Below are positions 45,531 through 57,058 of a DNA stretch of 64,000 bases, one piece after another. Every line of letters starts with the position of its first letter. Position 1 is the stretch's first letter. The DNA is from Vesta saturnalis (lineage: Eukaryota; Arthropoda; Insecta; Coleoptera; Lampyridae), in the NCBI GenBank assembly GCA_036346205.1, contig JARFJB010002143.1, forward strand, positions 1,869,001 to 1,933,000, in the 5' to 3' direction. Below the pieces are notes generated by a model. That model was not told where the DNA came from. It did no database searches and saw only the letters and a list, made by a program, of their open reading frames with translations. The position numbers were made by a program, and so were the translations under genes.

Positions 45531-48240
45531 TCTTGTTCCTTAATCGTTATTCTTTTCATTGCCTTGATCACTGCATCTTGATTCAATACCTTATGTTTCA
45601 CTATTTTGCCCAGTTTTTTCTCCTTACCATCACGTTAAGTTCACACGTGTCCATTTAGGTTTCCCATAACTATTTATTATAGTTCTGTTCCAAATATTTT
45701 TAAAAATTCGTTTTTTTTCCTGTTTTGTTTCACCCTTTTTTCGGAAATCTATTAATTTATTTGCTACAGTTGTTCTACTGTTTTTCATTCTTATTCTTAT
45801 TCTCTCTACTCATGCACTACTCAAAACTGTTTTTTAATTTCTGATATGTATGACATTCGAACTTAACATTATCAACTTTTATTTCATTGTCACCTGTTCT
45901 TGCTCTGTCCTTTTTGTTTCGTTGCTTATTTCGTTCCTATTTCTTTTACTCGCTATGTATTTCGTTGCCTTGGTTACTGTCCTTTTCTTTTTTATTCTTT
46001 AAGATTTATTGTTGTTCCTCCTTTTAATTCAGCTTCTTTAGTTCAGTTCTTTCTTCAATTCTTTTTTCGCCCCTTTCTCTTTATCCTTTCATTATTTCAT
46101 GTTTTTTAACGCTATCCTTTTCGTTGCCTTAGTCAGTGCCTTTCTCTCCTATTTCCTGTCATTTATCAGTGTTTTTCAAGTTAATCTTTGTTGTTCATCT
46201 GGGTCCCATTTCCATATTTTTATGTAGCGTATCATTGACATTTATTCATTTTATTTTCTTTTTGTTGTTCACTAATGTCATCGGCTTTTTGTTCAACTTC
46301 TCTTACACTCTTCATTTCATCATTAATAATTTCATTAATTCTGATTAATTTCTTTTGATTGCTATGCTTTTCATTGGTTTGGTTATTGTTTTTTCTCTGC
46401 TATTTCCTATCAGCTGTACTCTTTGGTATTCTTCTTATTCCCACTTCTACAATTTTACGAGACACACCATTGATAGTTGCCTTTATTTCTATATTGGTTT
46501 GTGTATATTCATTGCTATCCTTTTCATTACTTTTATCACTGTACGTTGATTCAATTCCTTATGTTTCATACCTCTGCCCAATTCTTTCTTCTTATCCTTA
46601 TGTTAGTTTACTCACGTCCAGTTAGATAGCCTATTACTATTTATAATCGTTCTGCGTAACATTTTGTATTTCTAAAAATGTGTATTTTTCTTCTTCACTT
46701 GTTTCACCATTTTTCCCACAACTGTTTAGAATCGTTCTGCTTCAGCAAAATCTTCTTGTCTTGTTTTATCGTTTTCTTAGTAATCTATTAATTTATTCGT
46801 TACTGTTGTTCCTACCTTTTTTTTTTCATTGTTTCTTTATACTCTCTAATCATGCAGTACCCAAAACTTTTTCTTAATTTCTGATATTTATGGCATTCGG
46901 AATTCCTATTATCAGTTGTTATTACATTTTTATTCGTTCTCGCTTCATCTTTCCATGTTCGTTGCTTATTTCGTTTCTATTTTTTTTTTGCTTGTGATCT
47001 ATTGCGTTGCCTTGGCCACTCTACTTTTCTTTTTGCATTTCTTAAGATTTATTGGTTCTTTGCATTTTGGTCTTTATTGTTACTTTTAATTTAGCTTCTT
47101 ACGTCAATTCTTGCTTCAATTCTTATTTCGCCTCTTTCAGCTTGTTGATTTGCTTGATGTTAACTCTTTGTCCTTTCATCATTTCATATTGTTTATCGCT
47201 ATCTTTTCGTCGCCAAAACCATTGCCTTTCTCTCTTATTTCACACTTATCAGTGTATTGCATGTTAATCTTTGTTTTTTCTTCTGGGTCCCTACTTCCAC
47301 ATTTTTATGTAGCGGCATTTATTCATTTTATTGTCTTTTTGTTTTTCAATAACGCGAATGGTTTACTTCAACTCTTCCTTCAATTCTTCTTTTACTTTAC
47401 AAATTTGATTGATCACTGTCTTTATCTCTTCTATTTCCTATCACTTATATTCTTCGTTGTTATGCTTGGTCCCACTTCCACATTTATGTATCACACCATA
47501 ATGGTTGCCTTTATTTTCATCTTTGTTTTGTGTATATTCATTTTGTTTACTTGTTTCTTAATCGCTATCCTTTTCATTGCCTTGATCACTGTATTTCTCT
47601 TCCCATTTCTTATCACTTATCAGGTTACACGTGGGTCTTTACTTCCATTAGTTCCACTTCCACATTTATAAATATCTGTTCATTTGATACTTCTTCTGTT
47701 TTCCTCATTCAGTTGTTAATGTAATTCGTATCTTTTCATCATTATTTATTATTCTTTCGCGACCTTAATTTTTAATTTTTGTTCATTACTGTTATTTATC
47801 AGCGTTTTACATATCGGTTTTTGTTATTGTTCTTCTTAGTCCCACTTCCACATTTCTGTGTAACATATGATAGTTGGTTGGGTATATTTCTTTCTTCCTG
47901 CACGTTTGTCCGTTTTGTTTTCTATGTTTATTTTACTCGTATTTTTTTTCGCGATTTTTTTCGTTGCATGTTCTTCATCTTTTTTTGTCATTTATGTGTG
48001 GTCTTCAATGTTCCTCTTGGTTCCACTTTCAGATTTTTATGCAGCACACGGTATTTGATTGTTTATACCTCTTTCTTCCGTCGTGTTTATTCGTTTTATT
48101 TTCTTTTTCACTCTGTTCAATTTTGTTGTTGTTTTTTCAATTCTTCTTTAGCAGTTTTCAGTTTAGCGATTTGCTCAATATCCTCTTTTTGTCCCTTTCA
48201 TTATTTGAATTAATTTGAATTGAATGAATATTTTTCCATC
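45531..48240 (+). repeat. Pyrimidine-rich complex satellite, right block
   Basis: The same satellite continues. The long-unit anchor CTGATATGTATGACATTCG is at about 45840 and CTGATATTTATGGCATTCG at about 46880, a period near 1.04 kb. CCACTTCCACATTT-type subunits lie at about 46205, 46440, 47290, 47470, 47648, 47843 and 48020; the last five are spaced about 177-195 bp. Numerous overlapping hydrophobic ORFs (for example 47111-47671) are read as artefacts of C/T composition. Confidence 0.8.
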
Positions 48241-51100
48241 CTCCCCTTTCTCCGCTGCCCTTCAATTATCTTTCTTTTTTTTTCGGAACATACCATCAAC
48301 TTTACGTATTTCCTTGTAAAGGATTTTCAGCCTAATGCTCTTTATTTCAATATTTCTAAATTCCTGGAATCTGGATCCCTCTTAAACCGTCTTCGTACAT
48401 TATATTATTGTGCCTTTCCTCTTCTTTTTTTTGTAGTAAATCACTTTACAATTTAGCTAGATACATCATTTCGACGGAAAAACTTCTCCCCAGGTCTGTG
48501 TTGAGATGTTTTTGTAACATCCTAGTACTATTTCATTATCGTATTTATTTCTCTAATTATTCTATTTGTTATTGTCAGCTTTTAGTCTCTCTTATCAGTA
48601 ATAAGTGTTCTAAAAATGCTATTTGGGCAAATCGTTGTTTTCTCTCATACATTTTAATTAAAATTCAATTTTTTAAGTCACGAATGGTGTTTAGTATAAT
48701 TTAAAAATTGTCCATTTTTGGAGAAAATGTGTAAATAAATAAAGTCTACCTTTAACAGTTTCAATTTATAAGTTGATTAACTTTCATTTTCTAGATAGAA
48801 GTTACAGTAAAGGAATGCGTTATAAGTTAAAGGAGGGTTTATAGGGTGTGACGGTGTCAGACGGTCAGTGTGCACCCAGAATTCGGTTCTGCCCTACAGG
48901 CACGTAATTGCCTCTAGGGACGGAACGTTCAATAATACGAATGTCATACTGTTCGATTGTACAGGAAAACTAATCAGTTGCTATTGAGTTCATCACTTTA
49001 TATACACATCTAATATATGATGCACCAGCTTAATAAAAACCACTTAAAAGGGAAAGGGTTGAAGCTAAATAAAGTGTGATACGAATTAATTAAAACTTTG
49101 GCCGAATAAAGGGAAAATATCTAATAATCTTCTCCGTCAATATTTACTATTATTATATGGTGAAGCTTTAATTGCGATCTGTCATCTCTAGTTTGGTTTG
49201 TGGCTTACAATCTTTAAGAGCTATCAGGGATCAAGATCTTCATAGAGGATCCGTCATATTTTGACGTGTTATGTATGTCTTTCCTCAAGGGTGGTGTAAA
49301 CCAGAAAACAAATTCATTATAAAAGTGCAACATTAATATCCCGGTTCTTGTTAATTCATTTTTATTATCATCGGAGGAGCGGTGATAGTAAACGAGAACT
49401 CCCCAATGCGGAATAAATATTCCCGTCGTGTTCTAAGGAAAAGTTTTATAGTACTTTGTACGTCAAAGCACCGGCATTTCTCGCTTTTAAGCTTGTTGTA
49501 GTTTTTGCAAAGTGCTAAGCCGTATTGGGAATTAACAAACCTAAAATGAGAAACATTTTTATAGAATAATCGCGAATATAATTTATTATACAAAAAAGGT
49601 AACATTATTCAAAGAAACTCTGTAATAATTAAGATTGGATGCCAGAGTCAGATAGGCTAGTGAAAAATGTTTCTGAAACTGAAAATGATACAGATACACC
49701 ACTACGCAGGAAAACGGAAGAAAGAAAATTAATACTAAATGTGGTGGTGCTAGGCACCGACTCCGGCATTTCCGTTGTGCTCAAGTTCATTAGTTGCTGT
49801 GGGCAAACGGGGGTAGTATACTCATTCAGGGAAGGCAGTTCACGTACTCTCCATATTACGATTCACATTATGAAAGAACATTGAATAAAATCACTACCTT
49901 TTGGCTATATAAATGTAATTGTCATTTATTATTTTATTTTACAAATAAAAGTTTTCCAAAAATAAAAGAAACGTATAAAACTCATTACTTATAATATCGC
50001 TAATTTGGCTCAAATATCCACATTTCTTTTTCAATCTCGACTCTGTTAAATTTCAATAACTGCAGTTATAAGAATCACAAATTTATTAGAATGGCATTAT
50101 TTTATTATGTCGCGAGACTGAATATTTATTTATATTGTAATAATAATTATTATTTTAAGGAACAATAAAAACAATGAAATTCTATTTGTAACCGGGCTTT
50201 GAACAAAATCGTAATCAGATCTATTTCCATTAGTTGGAATGAAATGTTGAAAACATAACGTGTATTAGTCAGTCTTATTTTCGTATACATCCACTTAACT
50301 AATAGATAGGTGTCGAAAAATCTGTATCATCTGTGTTTGATCTTACAAAAATCTTACCTGGCAGTGGTTCAAACTGTTTATGTACCAACTCTGCTTAAGA
50401 GTATCCCATGTAGTCATGGTGGGAATTTCAGTAACTTAGCAGCTCCTCCTTCCATTTGTCAGTTTTGCATCATCCTCTTATAGTTCCTTCTTAAGTTCCT
50501 TGCATAAAACACACTCATTCTTCATTATGTTAGAGTCTCCACTGCCGATGGCTCACGCCAAAAGTATTGTGGACTGATTTCTCTACCTTTTATCGTTAAT
50601 GGTTCTGATGAATAAACACAATATTTGTAAGTGCCTTTGATTGATCAAAAAATAATTCTGGGCACTAATTTTGGTTGTACCCAAAGATTTTCGTTTTTGT
50701 GCCTTTAGCACTTTCCTCTATAGTGAGTGTTTTTCAAAATGAGTCGCAGGATACATCTGTATCGCTTGCTAATAAAGCAGGTCATTATGACTGCCTTGGT
50801 TCTGACTAAAAGTACAGACTAGAAAATGCAATTCCTGAATTTGATGAATTAGGGTTACATCATACCTCCATAATTGAACATCGTGTAGATACTGGAGGCA
50901 AAAAAAAGACAATACTTGTTTTCTCCTGCTGTGCAAATGTTTCTGCATCAAAAGGTAGACGAAATGCTACGATAGATCTCATTCGCGAGTGTAATAGTCT
51001 TTGGTTTTTTCCATGTTATTGAGTGAAATAAAGAGTAGCTAGTCCGATTGATTTCCTATAAATGGGATAGAACCTCCTTCACATTATTTATTTTTATTAC
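48241..51100. other. Intergenic; one decayed unidentified ORF region
   Basis: Most of this 2.9 kb shows nothing recognisable. On the minus strand at about 50330-50530, MKNECVLCKELKKEL is followed (after stops) by TTWDTLKQSWYINSLNHCQ, which ends at CAG|GTAAGA, a good splice-donor sequence. It may be an exon of a decayed gene or transposon. No name can be given. The ORF at 49639-49884 has no motif. Confidence 0.35.
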
Positions 51101-51186
51101 ATATTTATTATATAATGAACTGTTACATATGTATAATACTACATTTACAGACGTCAATATAAAAAGAAATACAAGCACAAAATCTA

Positions 51187-53850
51187 AACTAATCTATACT
51201 TAGGTTACTATTATAAAATTCAGTCAAATTGTAAAAAGCATTTTTCAATAAAAATGCTTTTAATTTACATTTGAGTTTATTTGCAGGAAGTTTTCTGAGA
51301 TTTGGCGGAATACAGTTAAATATTTTAGTAGCGACATATATAAAGCTACTATGTGTTTCAGATAAACGATAAAAGTTCAAATTGAGATCGTTCTTTTGTC
51401 GGGTAAAATGATCGTGAACATCTGACCTAATACATTGTTCACCAAATTCTTTAGAAAAAATTGCACAATTAAGAATAAACATGTATGGAAATGGCAAAAT
51501 TTGCAATTTTTTAAAAGTATCCTTGCACTCATCTCGATAACCAAGTTGAAGTTGAAATATTCTTTTGGCAGATGCCGAGTTGCCCCAAATAATATTGCAA
51601 TAATTCAAATGAGAGTGAATCAATGCAAAATAAACAGTTCTCAATATAGCATCAGAAACATTGTCAACTAAACGACGCAGAATAAAAATATTGGTGTTTA
51701 ATTTATTGGCCAAATTATTTACATGTTCAACAAAATTTAATTTTGGATCAAGAAGTGTGCTCAGAAATTTAACATAATTCAAATTGTCAAAAGTAATAGT
51801 TTTTAGTGACATAACCATTCTAACCGTTTTAACTTTATTTAGACGTAACTGATAAACTGCACACCATTTATCTACTGAAGCCATCGTTTCCTCAGAATTA
51901 TTTAGCACTACTGCTTCATCGCTTCATCGCACCCATTGACAAATACAGTTGCATCATCCGCATATAAAATACAGTTACTTATATTTTTAAGGTTTAAAGG
52001 AAAATCATTAATAAAAATCAAGAACAGAAGGGGTCCCAAGATTGAACCTTGAGGAACGCCCTTTTCAAGTGGGAATTGTGAAGATAGAACATCATTCACA
52101 GATACCACCTGAGTTCTGTTACTTAAGTAAGACCTTACTAAATTTATACTCAGCTGATCAAAACCATAAGCTTCCAATTTCTTCAATAAAATAGTGTGTG
52201 ACACGCAATCAAATGCGCGGGACAAGTCTAGAAATATTGCTAGAGAGTGTTCACCCCTTTCGAAACAATTCAAAGTATGCTTAACAAAACTACCAACCGC
52301 ATTAGAGGCGTCTTTAGTCTTTCTGAACCCGAACTGGTTTCTGTAAAAAATGTTTTTTTCAAAATAACTGGATATTTGAATATAAAGTGCACGCTCAAAA
52401 ATTTTTGAAGAAGTATTGATATCGGTTGATAGTTTTCACAATTATTCCTATCTCTCTTCTTATACAAAGCTAATACCAGTGCTTTTTTTAATAAATCAGG
52501 GAATTCTCCACTTACAAAAGATAGATTTATTAACTTTGTTAGCGGTTCGACAAACAGGCTAACGTTTTGTTTTATAACTTTGCTGCAAACATTATAAACA
52601 TCTCTGGTTTGACTACTAGATAATGTGCATATAATTTGCCTAATCTCCGCTTGGGAAATAGGTTTAAAGGAAAACTCATACCCAAGATGTTCATTTACAG
52701 TAAAATGTCGACCCTCGATCGGGACATTAGTAGAATTCCCTACAAAGTGTGTATTTAGTACATTAACATCAATTTTAGTGTCATTGCTTTTATCTAGTTG
52801 AGTTACCATTCTGTGTGAATTAACCATTTTCCACATGACTTTGGCTGGATTAGGAGAGGTAAGGTTAACTCGATCATTAGCAGAACATTTGGCTTCCCTA
52901 ATGGCATTCTTATATCGAATACGTAAACTATTTCTAAGCACAAGGAGTTCCTTGGTTTTATATTTTTGTAAAAGCTCGCTGATAAGTTTTTTAGGTAGGG
53001 ATTAAAACATTTGATATTATTGTCACACTTGCGTGTTATAAATTTCCTTTGAGAAAATGCAATCACGAAAGCATCCATAAAATTATTGAAAAAAATTTCA
53101 AATTTAGTGTTAAATTTAAGAGTAGTGGAACTTAGGTAATTAAAGCAGCATTTACTAAATATATTGTAGAATGATAAACTGCCTTTTTCTGTAACAGACC
53201 TTACAAATTTTTCAACCAACTTCGTACCAATTTTAGAACAAGATCTTCCTGATACAGTTAATAATTGACCAAAATGATCCGACATATTAGTATCATAGAT
53301 ATTACAGTTAAACGAACCATAACCAAAGTTTATAAAAATATTGTCAAGGCAAGCATTTTTTCTGGTAGAAGATTGAACTGTTTGAAAAAAACCATAAGAA
53401 ATGAGAAGTTCACATAATTCAGGAGTATACCTTTCAGTGGTATTAAATTTTACGTTAAAGTCTCCAGATATAATGACTTTCTTGTAACTTTTAAGCATAT
53501 TTAGCAGATTATTAATAATTTCAAGGAACACATTAAAATCTCCATTTGGAGAACGATAAATAACAATTACAACAATACTGGATTCAGTACAGATTAGAGC
53601 TGATATTTCACAATTAATCTCAACAGATAGTTTATTCACGCAAGACAGCGCTTTAAAAGATAAACCAGACCTAACTAAAATTAACACTCCACCATGTATG
53701 GTGTTTTGTCGCGAAAAATATGGTCCCAAAAAAAAGTTATTCAGTGTGATACCACCACTTAGTTCGGAACTTGTTAACCAATGTGAAAATTAAATTAAAC
53801 AATGTGAAATTAAACAAGTTTCTAGTTCGGATATGTTGTACATTTATATG
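51187..53850 (-). pseudogene. LINE ORF2: APE endonuclease and reverse transcriptase
   Basis: The start of the endonuclease, VIDTFSVVHINVQHIR, lies near 53850. About 30 codons are missing before SSELSGGITLNN and HGGVLILVRSGLSF. Endonuclease motifs VIISGDFNVKF (~53470) and MSDHFGQLLTV (~53270) are present. RT motifs follow: LVLALYKKRDRNNCENYQPI, FLDLSRAFDCVSHTILLKKL (motif A Asp kept, ~52220), GVPQGSILGPLLFLIFINDF and CILYADDATVF (YADD kept, ~51970). The tail includes LIHSHLNYCNIIWGNSA and ends with FYNLTEFYNSNLSID. The RT catalytic residues survive. The frame is broken near 52430 and by the duplicated CTTCATCG at 51914-51929, which throws DEAVVLNN out of frame. Confidence 0.88.
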
Positions 53851-53879
53851 AACTACAGAAAATGTATCAATCACTCTGT

Positions 53880-54470
53880 TGGATTCAGAGGTTTCGGGCG
53901 TAACAGTAAAAAACGATTTATGCCGAACCTAGCGGCCAATTTTTTGGATCTCTAGCAGATTCAAATTGTCTTGATACTACCGATACTTTAAAAGACGAAT
54001 ACTCTTCAGGGTATTTCAATGTAACTTTGATATATTTTGCCGTTTTAATATCTCTAGATTTCAAATAGTCTACGAGCATAGTTTCGGTACAGTCAACTGA
54101 CAATCGATATATATGTAAGTGAACATACTTTTCAGTTGCTTTTAACGTAGTATTTTCACACGACCCAACCGTGCCCGTTTTAATTTAATTTTTTTTTTTT
54201 TTTTTTTATTATTAGTAACAGTGGCATTTATCTTCAGTATTTATTGTAGTTCCACTGGTCGTGGTATTTGGATTACTTTTACTATCGTTTGTAGTAGCCT
54301 GGGAAGTTGATATTACAGACCTAGTTCGCATTTTGTTTACAAAATCTACTTTTGAAGGTTGATTTTGTTTATGTTGTTGATTTATAAGTTTGTCACTATT
54401 ACCTTGTACAGAGTTGTTTACGTTATATATCGCATCAGCAACAAGTCCAGAGATGATGGTCAATCGTTCT
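53880..54470 (-). pseudogene. LINE ORF1 remnant
   Basis: The minus frame from 54463 gives MTIISGLVADAIYNVNNSVQ and a Ser/Thr/Asn-rich stretch. A run of 22 A residues (54186-54207 complement) disturbs the frame. It resumes with TLKATEKYVHLHIYRLSVDC, ETMLVDYLKSRDIKTAKYIK and YSSFKVSVVSRQFESARDPK to NWPLGSA. This C-terminal block is typical of ORF1 proteins (RNA-binding) that accompany CR1/Jockey-type LINEs, often with a PHD-like N-terminus. That N-terminal finger was not found, so the 5' end is probably truncated near 54480. Confidence 0.7.
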
Positions 54471-54480
54471 TCAGATTGGC

Positions 54481-54623
54481 TAATATTGTCAACAACTTTA
54501 TTAGAAATATTCGAAGCTGAAATAGATTTTTGTCATTATTTATTCTGTAGAATTGCAGCAAATAGTGTTATTAATGTCTATATCACAAACATTTTTAATT
54601 TTTGTCTTGCACAGCTATCGTGG

Positions 54624-54626
<3 letters not shown>
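54481..54626. other. Junction region between LINE and (TA)n tract
   Basis: Short AT-rich sequence with no independent feature. It could be a little more of the LINE 5' region. Confidence 0.35.

Positions 54627-54684
<58 letters not shown>
54627..54684. repeat. (TA)n microsatellite
   Basis: About 28 AT units. ORFs on both strands through it encode Ile-Tyr repeats and are not genes. Confidence 0.97.
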
Positions 54685-54688
<4 letters not shown>

Positions 54689-54699
54689 TTGAGTTTCCA

Positions 54700-55660
54700 C
54701 GAGTGTTGCATCCTGTACATTATTAATTTCATTCTTCTCAGGTTTGTCTCCTCGTGAATCGTTGAAGTTCTCGTAACAACTTGTGTTATTACGACATCGT
54801 TTTGGCAAAATCATGTTTGCCATTCTCAGGTCGCTAGTACTTTAGCTCTGCTTTTCGTTACTCGAACTGAACTCACATCTGATGTAGTATCCTGATTATA
54901 TACTCTTTTGATGGGTTTCTTTGTTGTTTTCGTAGCTGCTATTGTGTTTATTCTCGGACTGTGATGTTTTTGTTTATTTAATACTAATTTCGCTGTCGCT
55001 GGCAGTCTCCGTGTATCATCTCTTGTATTTAGGTTGTTTGGATGTTTTTCAATTTCAATAGCTTCCCTTATCATCATTTTCGTCAGGTGGTCAACACATG
55101 CTATTCTTTTTGTTTGCTCAAAATTGATGACGTGTTGCGCCAGAGATGATGTTGTGGCATTCTTCCTTACTGCTAGCCGATGTTCCTCTACTCGTCTATT
55201 CGTTTGGCCGATGTATACTTCGTCACAATCACCCCAGGGGATTTTATAAATACTCTCGTTTATTTTTGTTTTTGGGTTCGAGAGAACCGTTTAGATCTTC
55301 TTGTCTGGATTTAAAACGGTTTTTATGTTGTATTTCTTTAAAAGATTGCATGTTGTATTTCTTTAAAAGATTGCATATTCTATCCGTGATTCCCTTGATA
55401 TATGGTAGAGTTATTTTATTAGCTGGATCATCTCCCTCGTTTCTATTTCTGGTGACCTTCAGCACTTTTTGATTATCTTTTTTGGTATAAGCATTTTGTA
55501 CTAAAGCTGTTTTAATGTTTCCATCTCCTTTGTCGAATATTGCTCATCTGTTAATCTTTTTGATCTGGTCACAAGTGTTTTCACTACTGCTTGCAGTCGT
55601 GCCGGATGATGGCGAGGTTTAGCATTCAAGTATCTGTTGGTATGTGTTGTTTTCCTGTAT
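54700..55660 (-). pseudogene. Penelope-like element C-terminal region with GIY-YIG endonuclease
   Basis: From about 55660 the minus strand reads THTNRYLNAKPRHHPARLQA, VVKTLVTRSKRLTDEQYSTK, ETLK and QNAYTKKDNQKVLKV, the segment that follows RT in Penelope-like elements. Next are ITLPYIKGITDRICNLLKKY (55400) and the GIY-YIG endonuclease, ESIYKIPWGDCDEVYIGQTN (~55230), RRVEEHRLAVRKNATTSSLA and HVINFEQTKRIACVDHLTKM with IREAIEIEKHPNNLN, giving the endonuclease Glu. A low-complexity tail runs to ~54700. The GIY motif reads SIYKIP..VYIGQT as usual for this family. The RT core is not in the window. This copy is a different family from the PLE at 7-10 kb. Frame breaks at ~55480-55560. Confidence 0.85.
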
Positions 55661-55745
55661 AGATGTTTTTAATGTTTCCATCTCCTTTGTGGAATATCGC
55701 TCATCTGTTAATCTTTTTGATCTGATCACAAGTGTTTTTGGTTGT
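55510..55745. repeat. Direct duplication inside the Penelope-like fragment
   Basis: TTAATGTTTCCATCTCCTTT is at about 55510 and 55668. Both copies continue through GCTCATCTGTTAATCTTTTT and CACAAGTGTTTT to about 55585 and 55740, some 75-80 bp at a distance of about 158 bp. The second copy meets the Polinton repeat at its right edge. Confidence 0.85.
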
Positions 55746-55970
55746 ATTAAGAACCTTTTTTATGGCTTCGTTTCGGATGCCATTTTCAACTCTTGATGGA
55801 ATTTTCACCCTAATTAGAGCCCTTTTAGTTGTGTTAAGAACTTTTTTGTCAGTTCACACCTATGGATTCTTTTCGGTGGTCATTTTTAACCCCTTGATGG
55901 AATTTTCACCCTAATTTGATTGTATTAAGAGCCTCTTTGGCAGTTTAGCCCCTGGAGGGTAGGAAAATGC
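55745..55970 (+). repeat. Polinton-type left terminal repeat block, ~102 bp internal tandem repeats
   Basis: TTGATGGAATTTTCACCCTA occurs at about 55791 and 55893. Blocks for GGCAGTTTAGCCCCTGGAGG (inner edge, ~55938) and TTCGGTGGTCATTTTTAACC are shared, inverted, with 24880-25250. The block stands about 110 bp upstream of the packaging ATPase gene. Confidence 0.7.
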
Positions 55971-56080
55971 GTACGCATACAATGTTCTAAGAATATACCT
56001 GTGATTGCAGTTTTTTTTTCACCTAATATGTAAGTTGTGATGATAACGAAATACTCTTTAGTATCGATTAGCGTTTCGAT

Positions 56081-56743
56081 ATGGAAGGTTAGTTTAAGCA
56101 TCCCTTTTCTGAAATAATAGCGGGACCATCTGGTTATGGGAAATCGTGTTTTATCGTTGATTTTCTAAAAAATATCGAAACTGTCTGCGATACAGCTTTT
56201 GAAAAAATTATCTGGTTTTACGGCGAATGGCAGCCATTATTCAAAGATCTCTCAGTGGATTTTTAGAAAGGATTACCTGATATGGAAGAGTTTGACGGTA
56301 AAAAACCGGTCCTAATAATAATTGATGATCTAATGCGTGACACTAACGGTTCGGTGGTTAATATTTTTTACAAAGGGTTGTCATCATCATAGAAATCTAA
56401 GCGTTTTTTTTAACGCAACACATATTTCATCAAGGACGTGGACAGCGAGATATCTCTCTCAACGCTCATTACACACTCCTGTTTAAAAATCCACGTGATA
56501 GAGCTCAGATACAGCATTTAGCAAGGCAGATTTCACCTGACAACCCTAAATTTTTAGAAGATGCGTACCAAGATGCTACTTCTAAGCCGCACGGATATTT
56601 ATTGTTCGATTTATAACAGAATACACCGGATGTGCTACGCTATAGAACAAACACATTCGGGCCTCAAGGTATATGCCAAGTATACATAGCGAAAAAAGGG
56701 TTTAAGCCTCACAGTCAGAAAGATTACATCATATACCATAATT
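56081..56743 (+). pseudogene. Polinton packaging ATPase (FtsK/HerA, A32-like)
   Basis: This ATPase pumps the element DNA into the capsid in Polintons that make virions. From ATG 56081, HPFSEIIAGPSGYGKSCFIV contains the Walker A loop GPSGYGKS, and KPVLIIIDDLM (~56310) the Walker B strand. Further conserved pieces are FYGEWQPLF, FFNATHI, DISLNAHYTLLFKNPRDRAQ and QDATSKPHGYLLFDL, matching the family order to the end near 56743. Stops occur at codon 4, after LSVDF and before QNTPDV, and there is a frame change near 56370, so it is a relic. The length (~220 codons) is close to the usual. Confidence 0.85.
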
Positions 56744-57055
56744 GACGCTTTAGCCCAAAACACCGATATCCTACACGCATTAGCCATATTAAGTAAAGTT
56801 CAGCGTGATGCTTTATTGAAATGTCTGGATAGTAAGCAGGTGGAATGCGTTTGCGAGTGTGCGCATAACATTTTAAAAGGTCGTGTACCTCTGTCAGCTG
56901 CGACTCTCTCAACATAAGCACACTTTAAGGCGGCTGGCACAGAGAGGTGAATCTATAAAAAAGAAGAAACAGTTTCTCGTACAGAAAAGCGGCGCATTTC
57001 TACCGCTCCTGTTAGGACCATTACTTGGCGGAATTCTGGGTAATTTGTTTCAATA
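56733..57055 (+). pseudogene. Small conserved Polinton protein with basic hydrophobic tail
   Basis: One frame gives IDALAQNTDILHALAILSKV and VECVCECAHNILKGRVPLS; after a frame change it continues KHTLRRLAQRGESIKKKKQF and GAFLPLLLGPLLGGILGNLF, ending at TAA ~57055. The combination of a Cys-containing helix region, a Lys/Arg-rich linker and a Gly/Leu-rich hydrophobic end is found next to the ATPase gene in insect Polintons. The tail could insert in a membrane or core. The function is not established. Confidence 0.6.
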
Positions 57056-57058
57056 ACT

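Larger units (their letters stand above)
51101..54480 (-). mobile_element. Nearly full-length two-ORF LINE (CR1/Jockey group)
   Basis: The minus strand encodes ORF1 (~53880-54470) and ORF2 with endonuclease, RT and C-terminal domain (51187-53850). The order is that of a complete non-LTR retrotransposon. ORF2 damage is modest: a deletion in the endonuclease, one frameshift near 52430 and an 8-bp duplication at 51914. This is the best preserved retroelement in the window. Assignment to the CR1/Jockey group rests on the RT motif wording; the exact clade is uncertain. Confidence 0.85.

Noticed and set aside
40899..48213. Many overlapping Phe/Leu/Ser-rich ORFs (up to 186 codons) suggesting membrane proteins
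   Set aside because: They follow from the C/T-rich satellite strand, occur in all three plus frames and repeat with the satellite period.
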